Shown one piece after another: positions 22,936 to 36,170 of a stretch of 64,000 bases of DNA. Under the pieces are notes generated by a model. It was not told the DNA's origin. It searched no databases and saw only the letters and a program-made list of their open reading frames with translations. The position numbers and the translations under genes are program-made. The stretch lies in the NCBI RefSeq assembly GCF_000003855.2, contig NW_003101677.1, forward strand, positions 2,360,573 through 2,424,572, read 5' to 3'. This DNA comes from Blastomyces gilchristii SLH14081. Lineage: Eukaryota; Ascomycota; Eurotiomycetes; Onygenales; Ajellomycetaceae. Every line of letters starts with the position of its first letter. The first letter of the stretch is position 1.

Positions 22936-24376
22936 ACAGATATAATACTCTCTACTTCTTTAAAGAGAGAAATTAGTAGTTATAACAGAATTAAGTATTA
23001 TAAGTATTAAGAATATAAGTGTGAATTTTCTTTGTTTTTTCTTTACTAGTCTTTAAATTATGTTTACAGTTCTGTTTTTATTTTCTTTATTTTTTAACTT
23101 TAATAAGAACATGATTTCTTCTTCTCTTTACATACACTGTGAACTATTCATCTCAGTAGAAACTCATCATCTTATAGACTAGAGTTTATAAATAACAGTG
23201 TTAATATCTTTATTATAATTAGGTTCTTAGTAAAGACTGTGTTATTCTGACTTATCAGAATTCACAGTATGAAAGTTATGTCTTAGCTTTCACAGAGATC
23301 TTATCTGCTCATATAATTCTTCAGTGAACTTATTTATCTTGTCAGAATACTCTTATCACTGAACATTGAATCAGAGCTTATAATCTCACTTCTCTGAGTT
23401 AATAATCTCTTTGATCTGATATTCTCTTTCACTCTCTAGTACTTTATAAACAGAGTGATAAGTCACAGAGTTCTCTTCTAGAAATTTCTTATATTTATGA
23501 AATAAAGAGATATGAAAAATATTGTATATCTATAACTAAGATAACAGTTTTACTCTATAGAACTATAAGCTAATTTTCTTTATAATCTTATAATACTCTG
23601 TCTGCAAGAGATTCAGCTTCTTACTAGATCTTCACATAATAATGTTTTCTAAGCTAAGTCAGACTCTATTATCTTTCTTAAAACTCTTTATAATATACTT
23701 GAAGTTATAGTATCTCTTCTGATATCATTGAGTCTTTCTCAAGAATTCACAGACTTTCTTCCAGATATTCTGAATTCTCTCAGTCTGTGCTTAGGTATTA
23801 TCACACTCTATAGTATACTCTCACAGATTTATCAAGATTATTCACAGATGAGTCTCAGTGAGTATCTCAAAGAGAGTTTTATCTGTACTGATATACTTTG
23901 AGTTGTTGTATATGAACTCTGTAAGTAATAATCAATGCACTCAGTCATTCTAATTATAATTGACAAAGTATTACAGATACTGTTTTAATATACTTATTAG
24001 ATGTTCTGTCTGATTATCTATCTGTTAATAAAAAGCTATACTTAGATCTTATAAGCTCTTCAGTATAGTTAGAAGATTAGATCAGAACTTTCTTATAAAG
24101 ATTGATTCTCTATCTAAGACAATGTTTACAGATAATTCATGTAATCAGATCATATTACAGATAAAGATGTAAATCAAATTCTTTAACTTTAAGTTCTTCT
24201 AGATAGATATAAAGTGTATTATCTTGATAAAGTAATATACTATCATCAGCACACTGTCAAAGCAGGTATTATATATATTCTTACTTTCAGAGAGACTTAT
24301 GAGAGTATTCATTCTTAGCTGTTCTCAAGGTTTTCATGAAATGAGTAGGGAAGTAAGTTCTTTATATAATCTGAAC

Positions 24377-24882
24377 TAGACTGACCGTGTGACCGTGTCT
24401 GGGACCAGGACCAGATTTTTTGATAGTTCCATTACCAATTCGACTGATCCCATTACACGGTTTTAACATTAGATAGTAGTCCCATACTGTCCCAGTGGGA
24501 CTTACTGTCTACTCTTGTCACATTTTCCAAATGAGATCATGATTTCTACTTCTCAATTTAAATTATTTTTATTGCTTTAAATGACTTTAAATCTCATTTG
24601 AGCGTTACCAAAAAGTGTTACTTTTTAAAAAATTAAAAATAGTCTAAAAAAAACCTTAAAATGTCTAAAAATAGTCACTTTATGCCAAGAATGAGACTAA
24701 ATGGGACCAAATGAGACCACTTTCTCATTTTTTTCAAGTCATGGTTCCATTTTAAGATCTGATATATAGTCACTTTACATGTTTTTTTGATGGCCAGTCC
24801 CAGCGGGATTCACGCCAAGAAATGTATGGGACCAGACCAAATGGGACCAAACGTGAAATTCATGGTCCCGGCGGCCAGTCTA
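24377..24882 (+). mobile_element. hAT-type MITE, copy A (least mutated)
   Basis: 506 bp flanked by an exact 8-bp TSD, ATCTGAAC (24369-24376 and 24883-24890). The empty site is visible in gypsy-1 copy 3 near 58895. Terminal inverted repeats are TAGACTGACCG at the left and CGGCCAGTCTA at the right. An 8-bp TSD with short TIRs starting TA fits the hAT superfamily. There is no ORF of transposase size. This copy keeps long CCC/GGG runs and CpGs that the other copies have lost, so it is the youngest or best protected. The GTGACCGTG sub-terminal motif defines its + orientation. Confidence 0.9.
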
Positions 24883-25727
24883 ATCTGAACTATACTATCT
24901 GCAAATTCTGATAAACAGTACAAGAATTCACTATTTTATTCATAAGTTCTTGTATCTTTAGTCAGAAGTATTTTCTTATAAATAACTTATGAGTTCTAGT
25001 ATCTATAAAATAACTCACTAAAGAAGAGTCATGATATCTTTTAATGAGATCTACTCATAAAAACTCATTTATAGATATATAAATTCAGCTCTCTCTTTAT
25101 AAGAGATTATTTAAGTCTCTTCAATTCTTTATTTCTGCAGAGTTAATCTCTGCTGTGAGCAGTTTCTGAATATACTGAGTATATTCATTCTTCAGTTATA
25201 GTTTAGACAATCTGAATGGAAGATTTTATAAAGACTTATACTCTGTTTCTTCTTACATCAGATCTTCTACAGTAGTTCTCAAAGTCTGCAAACTCTTCAG
25301 ATTATAAATATTCTTTTCAAGAATTCTCACAGAGATTCTTAGAGTGTTGACTCTCAGTATTATAGAGAGTAGTTATAGAGACTTCTTCTCTCTCTCTTCT
25401 TTCTTCTCTTATAAGAGATTGAGAGACTCTTCAGTCAATTTCTTCATAACACTCAGTCTGAGTATTTTATAATGCTTTTCTGCCTTCTCTAGTCTCTCTG
25501 TATCTGTTGCTCTGATCTTCTTAATATAGTCAGATCTATGAGAGAGTCTGTCTGCTGAGTTCTTAGTTCTCTTAATATACTCTATCTTGAATCAGAACTC
25601 ACTCAGTCTTTGAGTTCAGTGAACCTGCTATTATGAGAGTTTCTTGATTAAAGTAAACTGTTATAAGCTGTTATAATCAGTTCTAACAGTAATCACAGTC
25701 ACAAGGCTCTCAAAGTAGTGATATTAG

Positions 25728-26233
25728 TAGACTGACCGTGTGACCGTGTCTGAGACCAGGACTAGATGTTTTAATAGTTTCATTACCAATTCGACTGATC
25801 TCATTACACGGTTTTAACATTAAATAGTAGTTTCATACTGTCTCAGTGAGACTTACTGTCTACTCTTATCACATTTTTCAAAGAAAATCATGATTTTCAC
25901 TTCTCAATTTAAATTATTTTTATTGCTTTAAATGACATTAAATCTCATTTGAGTGTTATCAAAAAGTGTTACTTTTTAAAAAATTAAGAATAGTCTAAAA
26001 AAAACCTTAAAATGTCTAAAAATAGTAACTTTATGCTAAGAATGAAACTTAATGAGATTAAATGAGATTACTTTCTCATTTTTTTCAAGTCATAGTTTCA
26101 TTTTAAGATCTCATATATAGTCACTTTACATGTTTTTTTAATGACTAGTCTCAGCGGGATTCACGCCAAGAACTGTATGAGATCAGACCAAATGAGATCA
26201 AATGTGAAATTCATGATCCCGGCGGCCAGTCTA
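25728..26233 (+). mobile_element. hAT-type MITE, copy B
   Basis: 506 bp in gypsy-1 copy 2 RNase H. The TSD is GATATTAG on the left and GATATCAG on the right; the single mismatch is a CpA-to-TpA change, and copy 1 of gypsy-1 shows the empty site with CA. Relative to copy A it differs mostly by CCC to CTC and GGG to GAG changes. Non-coding, needs a transposase in trans. Confidence 0.9.
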
Positions 26234-27978
26234 GATATCAGTGATAAAAGAATTTCACTATTATAAGAAGCTTCTGATTATAAATGTTATAATTGATCTC
26301 TGCAGGTTGCATCTTCTGTGACAAAAAGATCACTGAAACTCAGTTCTTATTTAACTAAAGTTATAAGACTATTTCTGAAATTATAAAGAAGAAGACATCT
26401 GTCTTCAATCTAGTTAAGAGTAAGAGATCAAAGTGAAACAGTATCACTGTGTTCATGTCTCTTTCAATCTTATAAAGATCTCATGAGCTTCTGAGATAAG
26501 AAAGTTCTTACAGTTCTCTCTTCTTAACAATCTTTCTATTCTGTATTCACAGAATAACTTGCTCTTATTTTCACTCTTCAGTATATCTGTAAGAGTTAAG
26601 AATATTCTTATAAATATATATATAAATCATCTATAGAAATTCACAAAGCTCAGAAAGATCTGAATCTTATAAATACTAGTGAACTCTGACTATAATAGAA
26701 TAGTCTTAATTTATGAAGATTTCATCTGAATATCATCTGCAGTGATTACATATTCTAGAAAAGTAATTCAGTAGACACTGAAGTTACACTTGACAAGCTT
26801 AATATATAGTTCTACCTCATTCAAGGCCTTTAACACAGTTCATACATGCTCAGTGTGTTCTTTCTTCTTCACAGAGTACATCATCATATCATTCAGATAT
26901 ATTATCACAAAGACATTCAGATATATATGAAGTGTTTTATTGATAAAAGACTGAACTACTACAGAGATATTAGCTAAATCAAAAGATATTACTAGATATT
27001 CAAACAATCTCAGTGCAGTTTCAAAGACAGTCTTTCATTCATTCTCAGACTGTATTCACAGCTATGCATATGTATTAATTATATTCAGTTGTATGAATAT
27101 AACAGCTTTCATGAGACAGTTGATCACATTCTCAATCAGAGATAGAGAATAGTGACTCTTTGTAGTCTTAAAGTTCAGATTATAATAGTTCACATATAAT
27201 CTGAGATCTTTATTCTTCTTCTTCATGAATATCACACAGACACTTATAAGAATCTGTGAAGATTGAAGAAAGTTATTCTTCAGATTCTTCTTTACATAAG
27301 TCTGTAAGATCTCTGTCTTATGATGAGAGAGCTTATAGATTAATTCTCAGAAGAGTTTCTACTCTTCTATCAACTCTATTATCAGATTCTTCTCACAGTG
27401 AGATGAAAGCTCAGCTGTCATAGCTGAACTAAATATCTCTGCAAGATCTTGATATTTCTCTGATATCTGAAGCTCAGTTTTCATAACTATAAAGTTCTCA
27501 GACATTTGTAAAGTCATTATATAGATAGGCTTATCTTCTCTAATTAACTCTACAGCATTAACTGATTCTACCTCTGTAAGTGAGTCTGTTAACACTGATT
27601 GAAAGTATAAATCTGACTTATGAACAGCTATGTGTGAATTGTATCTTTGAAGTCATGCAAGTCTTAAGTACATGTTATTTACAATATCTGTGATAATCAC
27701 AGTTTCTGTAAATCTTCTTCAGATTCTGAAGAGATCTTGCAATTTAAAGATAGTTCTTATAAGTCTCTTAGTTCTCAGATCTGAGTTCTCACACTCTGCT
27801 TATTATAAGAGTAGATTCTCAGTTTTCATCACTCAGCTCATTCACTCTGCAAGCTTTAGAGACACTACAGTGACCTGAGATCTCAAGTTCATTAATACTT
27901 CTTATGTTTGTAGAGCAGTAGTATCACAGCACAGTCTCTTCTCATGAGTATGTATTTTCATTGAGAGAGTAACAGATT

Positions 27979-28483
27979 TAGACTGACCGTGTGACCGTGT
28001 CTGGAACCAGGACCAGATTTTTTGATAGTCTTATTATCAATTCGACTGATCCCATTACACAGTTTTAACATTAGATAGTAGTCTCATACTGTCTCAGTGA
28101 GACTTACTGTCTACTCTTGTCACATTTTTCAAATGGGATCATGATTTTCACTTCTCAATTTAAATTATTTTTATTGCTTTAAATAACTTTAAATCTCATT
28201 TAAGTGTTATCAAAAAGCATTACTTTTTAAAAAATTAAAAATAGTCTAAAAAAAACCTTAAAATGTCTAAAAATAGTAACTTTATGCCAAGAATGGGACT
28301 AAATGAGACTAAATGAGACCACTTTCTCATTTTTTTCAAGTCATGGTTCCATTTTAAATCTGATATATAGTCACTTTACATGTTTTTTTGATAGCTAGTC
28401 TCAGCGGGATTCACGCCAAGAAATGTATGAGATCAGACCAAATGGAACCAAACGTGAAATTCATGATTCTGGCGGCCAGTTCA
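27979..28483 (+). mobile_element. hAT-type MITE, copy C
   Basis: 505 bp with exact 8-bp TSD AACAGATT (27971-27978 and 28484-28491). The right TIR is altered to CCAGTTCA. Intermediate decay: some CCC and CpG remain. Located in the gag/protease part of gypsy-1 copy 2. Confidence 0.9.
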
Positions 28484-28703
28484 AACAGATTCAGGTATCA
28501 GCTTTAAGACTTTTGAAAAGACTCTTATTGACTCTGTCTGTGACTTCTCAAATTTCTATTTTAATTTATCTGAACAGTTTATGCAGAGATATTCTGATTT
28601 AGAATAGATAAAGTAGAGACTCTTTTTCTTAGTCTCTCTATTATACACTCTGTTCACAGAAGCTTGTGAAGCTCTCTCTCTCTACTCAGCAGTCAGATAT
28701 AAA

Positions 28704-29208
28704 TAGACTGACCGCCGGGATCATGAATTTCACGTTTGATTTCATTTGGTCTGGTCTCATACATTTCTTGGCGTGAATCTCACTGAGACTAGTCATTAAA
28801 AAAACATGTAAAGTGACTATATATAAGATCTTAAAGTGGAATCATGACTTGAAAAAATTGAGAAAGTGATCTCATTTAATCTCATTTAATCTCATTCTTG
28901 GCATAAAGTTACTATTTTTAGACATTTTAAGGGTTTTTTTAGATTATTTTTAATTTTTTAAAAAGTAACACTTTTTGATAACACTTAAATAAATTTAAAG
29001 TCATTTAAAGCAATAAAAATAATTTAAATTGAGAAGTGAAAATCATGGTCTCATTTGGAAAATGTGATAAGAGTAGACAGTAAGTTTCACTGAGACAGTA
29101 TGAGACTACTATCTAATGTTAAAACCGTGTAATGAGATCAGTTGAATTGATAATGAGACTATTAAAAAACCTGGTTCTGATCTCAGACACGGTTACACAG
29201 TCAGTCTA
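28704..29208 (-). mobile_element. hAT-type MITE, copy D (reverse)
   Basis: 505 bp with exact 8-bp TSD GATATAAA (28696-28703 and 29209-29216). It is opposite in orientation to A-C, starting TAGACTGACCGCCGGG. It lies only 220 bp from copy C in the gag region of gypsy-1 copy 2. Confidence 0.9.
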
Positions 29209-30184
29209 GATATAAATCTCTCTGTATCTTATTATCTTTTCTCAGTAAATCTGTTCTCTGTTATTCTGATTCTTGCAGAGTCAGTCAGTGATTCACTCTC
29301 TATAAGTCTGTGACTCTCACACTGATCTGTAAGCAGTGAATAAGAGTCATCAGTTTCTTCAGAGTCAAGAACTTAGAGTCTTACTCAATGAGCTTATTCT
29401 ACATATCTTTATTCAGCTTCTTTATACACATCATCATTCACATCTTATTTCAGAGCTCTGTTTTCACAGATCTCAATTTATGTCATAATTTCATAAAGTA
29501 CTGTGAGTAGTCTTCATCAGATTTCTCAACTCTTTTTCTAATATTGATAATTACAGCTCAGATATTCTCTGTTCAGCTTGTGAAGTCTCTTAATTTATTC
29601 TCTAAATAGATCTTAAGAACAGATCAGTGAGATCTCTTGTAATCATTCTTTAAATAATTTAGTCAGTTCTTGACTTCAGTCTAGTAGAGGTCTGTCATTG
29701 TATAGATAACAGCTTTTTCATCTTTCATATCACATAGTCAGGCTTGTAAGTCAATTTCAAATACAAACTTGTAAAAGCTTTTATAGATTGTGATTTAGTA
29801 AGTAGTCTTAAGTAGTCACAGCTTAAGAAAGTTTCTTTTCAGTTTACAGATGTCTCTGAAGAGCATGTCTAGAGACTCAGTTCAAGAGTGTTTACACACA
29901 GTAAGCATTTCTTGTAGAAAAATAGCTTAATTCTGTAGAAGATACTCAAGAATATTCTTCACTGAAATTAATTCATTTCTTGATTCAGAGAGTTTCTGTC
30001 ACAGATGCAGAGAATGATGTTCTGTGAGTGATTGATAAGTTCTCTGAGACTTCTTTTACAGAGATTATTCATAATTCAGATAACTGCTTCTGAGTGTCTG
30101 CAGTAGAGTTCACAGAGATTGAAGTATACAAGTTTCTAGTTCTTTCAGTCATAACAGACAGTTGCTGACTGACAGATCTTGAAA

Positions 30185-30441
30185 TGTAAGAATAAGTGCT
30201 CACAGGTGATTATTCAGATGTTTGCAGCTTGATGTAATATGTACTGTTAACTACTAGAAGTATTCATTGTAGAAAGATAAATGTAGAGATCAAATGCATA
30301 ATAGTATTTAAGCTAAGTTATAAATAGTATTCATGTACTCCAGTCTATATAGTTGTGTGTAGCCAAGGGCCGCTAACTCTATTGATTACATGAGAGATAG
30401 AAATAGAGGTAAAGAATCTGTTTGAAGTGAGATTTCTTATA
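30185..30441 (-). repeat. gypsy-1 5' LTR (copy 2)
   Basis: 257 bp, TGTAAGAATAAG to TTTCTTATA (the final CA mutated to TA), followed by the TACAG TSD. Keeps GCCAAGGGCCGC near its outer half. Confidence 0.93.
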
Positions 30442-30446
30442 TACAG

Positions 30447-31646
30447 TTACAGAGCTGCTTAATCTTACATCAATCTCAAGTATATTGTATAAAGACTCTG
30501 AAAATACAAAGCTGATTACATTATATGAGGCCTGGCTTGAAGCTCTATCTTCTTCACATGACATTCGCTGATGAGATTGTAAGACATTCTTGAAAATAGT
30601 TTTCAAGCTCATCAATAAGATGACTTCTCATTTCAAAGAGTTGATTTTTGTGAGATAGAATAATTTTACTAATTATAGATTAATAAATCTCTTCAATAAG
30701 TGTTTATACATATCAAAAGATGTCATCTTTCAGAAGGACTTTCACCTTGTCAATTCATTGATACTGACTACTTCAAACAACTTGAAGGTTCTACTCAATG
30801 CGGTCTGTAAAGCGGCTGCAGTGATTTCTTCAGCAATATCAGACCTACTCACTGCAATGATTCCTGCAATGATTTCTGCAGTGATTTCTTCAGCAACTTC
30901 TAATTCATCAACTGATGATCTGTGCATTAATAAGGAAATTCAACCTGAGTGTTCATTATTTATCATACTCACTAATAATTTATGAATTGACTATGAAAAC
31001 TCTGTGAGAATATCTATCTTTTTAGTGCAAAATACACTGAACTCTCTGAAATTCACAGTTGAATCTGATGACTCTCTAACATCTACAAGGAATATCACTA
31101 TAGTGAGAAAATCTACAGTGAGGAAATCTACAGTAAGGAAATCTATAGTGAGGAAATCTTTAATAAGGAAAAGTCTTAAAGATCTATCTTTCAATGTCAA
31201 GATTACTGCACTTTTAATTCTGAAAAACTTCACATGCATCGAAGCTTTCATGAAATGAAAATATTATTACAAGACCTGTGTTAAAGAGATCAATTATTTG
31301 AAACAGATAGAGATCTGATAACTGATAGAGAGAATATCATAAATAAGTGTTCTTCACAGTCAATGAGTATTTGATAAAAAGTTCAATAATATGAGTGAGG
31401 TTATTCACTATAAGGCCTGCTGAGTTGTCTGTGAAAATCATTAATAGAAGAAGAATAATTACTCAAGAATCTTTGCATCTGTCATCTCTGCATTCATCTC
31501 TCAAGCTCTCATAGCAATCTCAGTATTCTGAGAATGATGTGTCCTGCAGATTAATATAATAACTGCTTTTTTAAACACTTAACTGTCTGCTGATGAATGA
31601 ATATATATGAATCAACTCGCAGACTTCTGTGGAGATTATGATGATC
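30447..31646 (+). pseudogene. copia integrase C-terminus, linker and start of RT
   Basis: Resumes the copia frame after gypsy-1 copy 2. The joined reading across the TACAG site gives a continuous integrase stretch. A Ser/Thr/Ile-rich linker follows, including an Arg-Lys-Ser repeat near 31105-31180 encoded by near-identical AGGAAATCTACAGT units. RT begins around 31430, and TAFLN...EYIYMNQ near 31565-31615 matches the copia RT block DVKTAFLNG...IYMEQP. LINE 2 cuts it at 31659. Stops are at Trp and Gln type codons. Confidence 0.75.
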
Positions 31647-32039
31647 TTGTATATTAGTTATTATTATTATTATTATTATTCTTCAATTATAGATGTATGC
31701 AGTCAGAGACTATGACATCTACCTGAGAATTAAAAGTTCTCAGGGTTTTTCCTATATCTATAAAGATAACTATCATATATTCACCAATTTCAGATATGCA
31801 AAATCAGAAAATTCCAGCCCAGAATACAAAAACTGTTTATAAATTGCAGTGTTTTAACATCTTCTGATACTTTGAAATCATTTGACAATATCATGACAAA
31901 AGAAAAGAGAACACAATCTTAAAGATAGACACATTAAATAGATAGATAGAAAAGAATAGAAAGGAACAAATAAAGTAAAATAAAGAGAGACTGTAATGAA
32001 ACAAATTCTCAAAAGATAGTATATAGCTGTTTTAACAGA

Positions 32040-35000
32040 CTATATCTGATCAATTTCCTCCTCTTCATATTCAGATATTTCTGAATTCAGTCATTTCCTT
32101 GTAGCTGCTTGAGTTTCTGATAGAAAGTCTATTAAGTATTTAATTCCTGTCTCAGTCCGAATACGAATCTCCTATTTCTCGATGTAGATCTGGCCTATCT
32201 CTCAATCAGACTTTTAATCTAGTACACCAGCACTATCACANNNNNNNNNNNNNNNNNNNNNNNNNNNNNNNNNNNNNNNNNNNNNNNNNNNNNNNNNNNN
32301 NNNNNNNNNNNNNNNNNNNNNNNNNNNNNNNNNNNNNNNNTTCGCGTAAAGAGGTAGGAAGAAGAGAGTCATTTTTAGTCACCAAAGCTGCACTCCAAAA
32401 AAGAAATAGCATGTAGGGTGGTTGCATTATACTATACTCAGAATTCTCATTTACATTGCAGAATGAGCATTCTATTGAATCAAATCTATCATCAAATCTT
32501 TGTATGTAAGATTTGAAATAGCCATGTCCTAGTTTTAGCTGTATTATAGATGAGAATATTTTCTTTTTACATTTAATTAAACAAGATTTTCACTTGGGTT
32601 TTGTTTCAAATCTTGAATAATGTATGCTCTTCTTTTGTTTCTGCCAGCTTTCATTTCACTTATCTAAACAAGATTCTTTTATTTTTCTCTTTATAAAAGA
32701 CCAGGACACAATTTTTTGAATAGATATGCTTACTTCTGAACCTTTTTTTACAGCTGAATCAGTCAATTCATTGTCATGAATATTCATATGAGCAGGAACT
32801 TAGTGTAGATTAATTATCAGCTTTGATGTTCTTCTGTTTTGAATTTTTAAAACAGAGTTTAAGATCAGTTCAAGATTTATTTGATTATTATAAATCTGAC
32901 TATTTCTAAGTCTTTTTAAAGCAGCTTGACTATCAGAGAATATTCATATCTCTTTCAAACTATTTTCTCTCTTATAAGATTTTATTTCAATAAGTTTGAA
33001 AGCTTTCACTATTATAAATAGTTCAGTGTCAAAGACTTCAGATTCACAGCCTAGATTTCAGAAATCTGAGATAAAAGTAATATTATCTTCAGTATAGACA
33101 ATGTCTGCATCTAATCTATTCAAATTCTCATTTTTTGAGTTATCTGACTAAATCAGAATAGAGTCTTTTATATTGATTGTAGAAATTCTCTTCAAATGCT
33201 CTTTATATTCTTTCTCTTTAGATAGTTCACTTATTTGTAAGTCTATAAGAGACTCAAGCTTTTCTCTTCAGAGAGATAACTTCTCATGATCAACTTTTTC
33301 AATATGTAAAGAAGAAAATTGATTTTTAATCAGTGAGTATAGTCTGTACAGTTGAGAAGGTATTTTCTTTAAAGAATTATTTTCATTTCAATCAAGAAAT
33401 CTATTTCAATTCAGTTCATTTTCAGAGTTAATTGATGAAAATGAAGAAGAGACTCTTTCTGTGATTATATAATTTGAGCTCATCTTTATAACTCTCAGAG
33501 TATAGTTCATACAGGCCTTTTCAAATCTAATAGCAGGAGAAGGAATTAAAGCTTCAATTTTCATTACTTTAATAGAAGATGATTTGAATCCTTTCAGAAT
33601 TCTTCTCAAAGCTCTGTTTTACAGACTGTGAAAGAGTTCAGTGAAATTTCCTTGATTATTTCATCAAACTTGAACTTCATAATCAGCTACTGAGATAATA
33701 CAGGCTATATATAACTGTCTTATAGCCTGGAAGAATAGACCTCTCTGTGTATTTAATAGTCTGATAATGTTATTTAATAGTCTTTCTGTCTTGACAGTTC
33801 TTTATTGAATATGGTATTTAAAATTTAACTTAGAGTTTAATCATACCTCTAATCATTTAATATTTAAACTGGGTTTAATCTCTCTATTTAAAAGAGTTAG
33901 AGATAGTTCTTTCTCATTGAATCTAGAAAAGAAATGAATTAACTCAGTTTTATTCATATTAAATTGAATTTAATTGATATCTGCTCTGATAAAGATTTTC
34001 TTTACAGCTTTTTCAATTACTTTTAAATTCTCTTTGATAGTTTTTGAGCTGTAGATCAGATCAATATCATCTACATAACTCAGAGATTACACTATTTTCA
34101 TATTTCTATCTTTGAATAGATATACAGTGTATATTATAAATAAAATGAGTGAGATTGAAGATTCTTACAGTACTTCTATTTTTATCTCAGTCTTGTCTTA
34201 TTTCATTTCATCCAAGAAAAGTTGTATGATTCTTTTAAATATAAAACAGTTAACTCATTTTATTAGAGAAAGTGGCAGTTTTAATATCTTCAAAGTCTGA
34301 ATTAATTTTGACTTTGAAACATGATTAAATACTTCTTTTATATTAATAAAAACTGCAGTTGAGATCAGAGCTTCATGCTTTGTTATTTGAATATCATGAA
34401 TAACTGAGAGAACAGTGTCAATTGTGAAACATTGTTTTCTATCTCTTATTTATTCACTGAATAAAAGAGAGTTATTAATAGAGCTTATAAAAGATAGTTA
34501 AGAAGCTATTATCTTTTTCAAAGCCTTTTCTAGATAGTTTAATAGAGATATTACTCTATATGACTTAGAAATTGTAGTTTTTCTATTAGGTTTTATAAGA
34601 ATCACTTTAGTAGCTTCTCTTCAGTATTCAGAATAATATCCATTTTTTAAGAGATTGAAAAAGAGCTCAAAATACTCATTCTTTAAGTAGGAATATGTAT
34701 TTTAAATAATTAAGTGATTAATTGAATCAGGCCCTGCAGCAGTTTTAATAGAACTTGAGAAGATAGCTGACTCTAATTCATCTTGTGTAAGATCAGGCCA
34801 TTCTCAGTCATTTTCATCAATGTAGTTAAGAAGTGATATATTCTCTTCCTCTGAATCTGAATCTGATGCGTTTTGAAAGAGAATTCTTATAAAAGCTTAA
34901 CATTTTTACTCAAAAGAGTTTGCTGTATATGATTCATTCTGAAACTTATATTTTAAGACTGGAAGTTTTGCTACACTTCTTGTTTTAGTATAGTTAAAAG

Positions 35001-36147
35001 TATTAAAAACTTTCTTTTCTTATGCTTCTTCAAGAAATTTATTTCAGCAGTCTGTTTTAGCTCTTTTAATATCTGAAAAATATTCATTTCTGACAGCTTT
35101 AAACTCTTTATCAGATATTATATTATTCTTTCAATCTCTGATATTCTCATTTCATCCAGATTTTAAATACTCAGAAGATTTTCTCTTTGAAATATTATAT
35201 TTAACACTTGTTAGAATAATAGATGTAATAAGCATCACTCTATTCTTAATCATTTCATTAGAGATATCTTGACCAGAATTTCAATATAGCTCACTCTGTC
35301 TTTCAGATTTTAACAGTTTTATGCTTTCTTCAACTGCTTTTCAATCAGCTTTTTCAAAGTGAAATTGATTAGAGAGCAGAGAGTTTTCACTTATTTGTTT
35401 TTCACTCAGTTCAATATTAAATTGAATAATCTCATAATCTGATTCTGATGCCTCATTTGAATCAATAAATCAGTTTATAAGTCTTTTATTCATTAGATTT
35501 TATGATATGAAGATTAGATCTATAATAGATTTCTGTTTCATATCTTTTCTAAAGAATGTTTATTGATCAGACTTATTAACTAAATCTATTAAATACTCAA
35601 AGGTTCATTCAATCAGATTATCAGCTCTTACTGCTCTCTTGTATTCTGAATTTCATCAGAGATGATGTGCATTGAAATCTTCTACAATTATAGAGTTTCT
35701 TAATGAAGTGATGTTCAGAAATTCTTTATCAATTATTCAGATATTATTATTTTTCTTCAATGACTTTTCATTATAGATATTTATGAGCTCTATAGTATTA
35801 AACTCATTCTCTTTATCTATAATATCACTCACTAGAATATCAGGGTCAGACAGAATATCAAATCTTAGATTAAATTAATATCTTGATCTCTTTCTTTCAT
35901 AGATCACTACTCTTGACTTTATTTCAGACTTTTGAGATAGAAAGTGGTAATAGCTTGAATAAGCAATGATATATTTTTGCTCAGCATCAAAATTTGACTT
36001 CTGAAGCAGTATAAAATCAACTTTTTATTCAAATGTAATTTGAAGACAAGAATAAATACAATTTGAGTTTCTATTCACATTATTTTAAATAAATGTGATT
36101 TTTGAAGAGTTTTTAAACTTTTTTTGTTGTTTTTATTGTATATTTAT
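32040..36147 (-). pseudogene. LINE ORF2 (copy 2)
   Basis: Reverse counterpart of ORF2 in LINE 1: endonuclease about 35450-36147, RT about 33650-34850, RNase H about 32740-33200, C-terminal zinc region near 32450. The start codon is mutated (ATG to ATA, 36145-36147). The region 32157-32424 is replaced by unrelated sequence and a gap. TGA at Trp positions predominates among stops. Confidence 0.85.
32157..32424. other. non-LINE sequence around a 100-base assembly gap
   Basis: LINE 2 matches LINE 1 up to CTGTCTCAGT at 32156 and again from about 32425. Between them lie 84 bp (32157-32240), 100 N (32241-32340) and about 84 bp (32341-32424) that have no counterpart in LINE 1. They also look unmutated (CCGAATACGAATC, TTCGCGTAAAG). 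Either a small, young insertion is partly hidden in the gap, or unrelated contig ends have been joined. Confidence 0.75.
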
Positions 36148-36170
36148 ACTAAAAGAGAGTAGAGTAGAAT

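Larger units (their letters stand above)
23179..30152 (-). pseudogene. gypsy-1 gag-pol (copy 2), interrupted by MITEs
   Basis: Reverse-strand counterpart of copy 1: start codon at 30152, gag to about 28500 (with MITE D inside), protease near 27900, RT about 26600-27400, RNase H about 25600-26500, integrase about 23500-25300, chromodomain about 23250-23420. Inserts at 24377-24882, 25728-26233, 27979-28483 and 28704-29208 break it. The 27359-27595 and 27672-27878 stretches are open fragments of this frame or its antisense. Non-functional. Confidence 0.88.
21139..30441 (-). mobile_element. gypsy-1, copy 2, complete, reverse, carrying four MITEs
   Basis: 9303 bp between the TACAG TSDs at 21134-21138 and 30442-30446, inserted in copia integrase. 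After subtracting four inserts of about 505 bp plus their 8-bp TSDs, the internal part matches copy 1 in length. Two 257-bp LTRs bound it. All domains of copy 1 are traceable in reverse order from the left. It is more decayed than copy 1: CpG is almost gone and stops are denser. Confidence 0.94.
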
